The notes beneath the pieces were generated by a model that saw nothing but the letters and a program-made list of their open reading frames with translations, had not been told where the DNA came from and ran no database searches. A stretch of 5,956 bases of DNA from Chloroflexota bacterium (GTDB taxonomy: Bacteria; Chloroflexota; Anaerolineae; Anaerolineales; Villigracilaceae). This document shows positions 4,831-5,956 of this stretch, piece by piece. The stretch spans positions 1 through 5,956 of the forward strand of contig JAMDBC010000147.1 in the NCBI GenBank assembly GCA_023484185.1, written 5' to 3'. The position numbers and the translations under genes were made by a program. Position 1 is the stretch's first letter. Each line of letters starts with the position of its first letter.

Positions 4831-5748
4831 CTATGCAATATTACTGCTTTTTTTCCTGTTGCACGACTCGCAAAGTAGCTGAAGGTTACGCGCCGTATTG
4901 CTTCCCCCTTTTGACACAGGAATTATATGGTCAAATTCTAAGTTGTTTTGGTTACCACATATGGCACATTTACCTTGGTCTCTTTTCCAGACAAACATCT
5001 TGACGTCATCAGGAATAGGCTGTCTTCCTTTTGGAAAGGGCTTATTTACGCGGCCCAAAACGGCTAACGCGTCTCTTGTAACTGGCTGAGTTATCTGTCC
5101 AGCCGTATAAGCCAAAGCGTACTTTTGTATTCTTCCGAGCAAAGTCAATGCCTGGCTCGAATTTCCGTTGCAATACTGAGCCATTAAATTGGCCGTATCT
5201 GCGTCAAGAACAAAGCCTTGTTGCTTAGCTAATGACACTATTATCTGACCAATCTCAAGGACATGATATGGAGTAAAGTCATACACTAACATCAACGTGC
5301 TTAGCCGCTGGTCTACTTGCGAAAGTTTAGAAGTTGTTCCAATTATTGTGAAACGAGGAAGTTTCAATCTAATACTACGAGCTGACGATCCCTTTCCTAT
5401 AACTATATCAAGAGCAAATTCTTCCGCGGCGGAAACCATCACTTCAATCACTGGCTTACGCATTGACTCAATTTGTTGGACTAACAAAATATCCCCAGCG
5501 CGTAAATTTGTGAGAATTGCAGCGATGTCATTCACCTTATCAATGCTTGGACCAGACACAATTTTGATATTGACCCCCATTTCATTAGCCACGACATTAG
5601 CTACGGTAGTTTTGCCAAGACCAGAAGGCCCGTGAAAAAGTATATGGTCAAGGGCCTCACTCCTTCTACGCGCTCCAGTGATTAGGATAGAGAGATTTTC
5701 CCTAATTGAATCCTGACCAATTATGTCCGAGAGATGTTTCAGTTCCAT
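4831..5748 (-). CDS. RuvB-like AAA+ module fused to a C-terminal HNH endonuclease
   Basis: This is a complete 305-residue protein. Residues 1-160 are a clear RuvB relative: LSDIIGQDSIRENL, Walker A GPSGLGKTT (40-48), ANEMGVNIKIVSGPSID, DIAAILTNLRAGDILL and FALDIVIGKGSSARSIRL (111-128). The last is the beta-hairpin that in RuvB contacts RuvA. Residues 161-233 resemble the RuvB lid. RuvB's winged helix is absent; instead residues 242-305 form an HNH nuclease with Cys261-x2-Cys264, FDHI (Asp273-His274), Asn288, and Cys293-x2-Cys296-Asn297. The HNH set looks intact. The ATPase looks dead: Walker B reads LLVQQIES (Gln91-Gln92 for Asp-Glu), the GTPR sensor 2 arginine is replaced (GNSS), and the 'LRDRFG' arginine-finger motif is VDQRLSTL. 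The ATG at 5748 has an AGGGAAG-type ribosome site close upstream. The gene starts 15 bases after a DUF2905 gene. A Holliday-junction- or RuvA-directed nuclease is inference. Confidence 0.9.
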   Translation of the reverse strand: MELKHLSDIIGQDSIRENLSILITGARRRSEALDHILFHGPSGLGKTTVANVVANEMGVNIKIVSGPSIDKVNDIAAILTNLRAGDILLVQQIESMRKPVIEVMVSAAEEFALDIVIGKGSSARSIRLKLPRFTIIGTTSKLSQVDQRLSTLMLVYDFTPYHVLEIGQIIVSLAKQQGFVLDADTANLMAQYCNGNSSQALTLLGRIQKYALAYTAGQITQPVTRDALAVLGRVNKPFPKGRQPIPDDVKMFVWKRDQGKCAICGNQNNLEFDHIIPVSKGGSNTARNLQLLCESCNRKKSSNIA

Positions 5749-5763
5749 TTTTCTTCCCTATTC

Positions 5764-5956
5764 CTATTTTTTCCACAAACGCACTATCAAATTCAATATA
5801 ATCGTCAACATCACTGAGACTAAAATCGAACTCGTGACCGGAAAATAAAACGAGCCATTCCTGCCTTCGATGTGAATATCTCCGGGCAAATGTCCGAGCG
5901 GGATGCCGAATTTCGCTGCGAAGTAAATTCCGCCGCCCATTAAAAGCAGGATGATA
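5764..5956 (-). CDS. DUF2905 family small membrane protein, C-terminal part (runs off the right edge)
   Basis: The frame enters at 5956 and stops at TAG (5766-5764), giving 63 residues plus a partial codon; the start is outside the window. It begins with a hydrophobic segment (IILLLMGGGIYFAA), followed by the family signature GHLPGDIHIEGRNGSFYFPV and a second hydrophobic segment (SSILVSVMLTIILNLIV) ending in basic RLWKK. This two-segment layout with 'LPGDI.IEG...FYFP' is characteristic of DUF2905. The family is only about 70 residues long, so very little is missing. Its function is unknown. From memory, DUF2905 genes often lie next to ruvB in bacterial ruvCAB loci, which makes the RuvB-like gene 15 bases downstream notable. 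They are probably co-transcribed. Confidence 0.87.
   Translation of the reverse strand, partial: IILLLMGGGIYFAAKFGIPLGHLPGDIHIEGRNGSFYFPVTSSILVSVMLTIILNLIVRLWKK

Noticed and set aside
4898..5635. Plus-strand open frames opposite the RuvB-like/HNH gene
   Set aside because: They are antisense to a strongly supported gene and have no domain content.
4831..5748. Calling the gene a normal ruvB
   Set aside because: The Walker B acids, the sensor 2 arginine and the C-terminal winged helix are all missing, and an HNH domain is present.
1..5956. CRISPR array, tRNA or rRNA genes
   Set aside because: No regularly spaced direct repeats, and no tRNA- or rRNA-like sequence was seen on either strand.

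Overview
The window looks like a piece of chromosome from an uncultured or little-studied bacterium, probably of the Chloroflexota (Anaerolineae-like). That assignment rests on the flavour of the proteins: an FbaB/DhnA-type class I aldolase, a COG1313 radical SAM protein, a NUDIX relic and a DUF2905 protein. No rRNA or marker gene confirms it. No tRNA, rRNA or CRISPR array was seen.

Left part (1-1806), housekeeping. A conserved protein of unknown function runs leftwards off the edge from a recognisable promoter and strong Shine-Dalgarno. It is divergent from a complete class I fructose-bisphosphate aldolase gene (645-1709) that ends in a clear stem-loop terminator. Middle part (1807-3054): a short decayed NUDIX hydrolase relic (1811-1927), then a complete leftward radical SAM gene (1989-2915), then the first 17 codons of a rightward gene that is cut off by an insertion sequence.

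Insertion sequence (3055-4317). This is a full-length IS3-family, IS150-like element with 21/25 matching inverted repeats, orfA, an in-register A7 slippery heptamer with a stem-loop for -1 frameshifting, and an orfB broken by what looks like a CA-repeat slip. No target-site duplication is visible, and both flanking genes are truncated at its ends, so a deletion or recombination probably accompanied or followed the insertion.

Right part (4313-5956), the most interesting block. Three leftward genes are packed with gaps of 15 and 29 bases: the end of a DUF2905 membrane protein, a 305-residue chimera in which the RuvB AAA+ core and lid are joined to an HNH nuclease in place of RuvB's winged helix, and a DUF2971 gene cut off by the IS. 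The RuvB-like part keeps Walker A and the hairpin that in RuvB contacts RuvA. It has lost the Walker B acid pair (now Gln-Gln), the sensor 2 arginine and the usual arginine-finger context. This suggests a nucleotide-binding, non-hydrolysing module that steers a nuclease to Holliday junctions or to RuvA. The DUF2971 neighbour and AT-rich composition suggest an acquired, possibly defensive, two-gene unit, disabled or altered here by the IS. The domain calls are read from the sequence; the function is inference.
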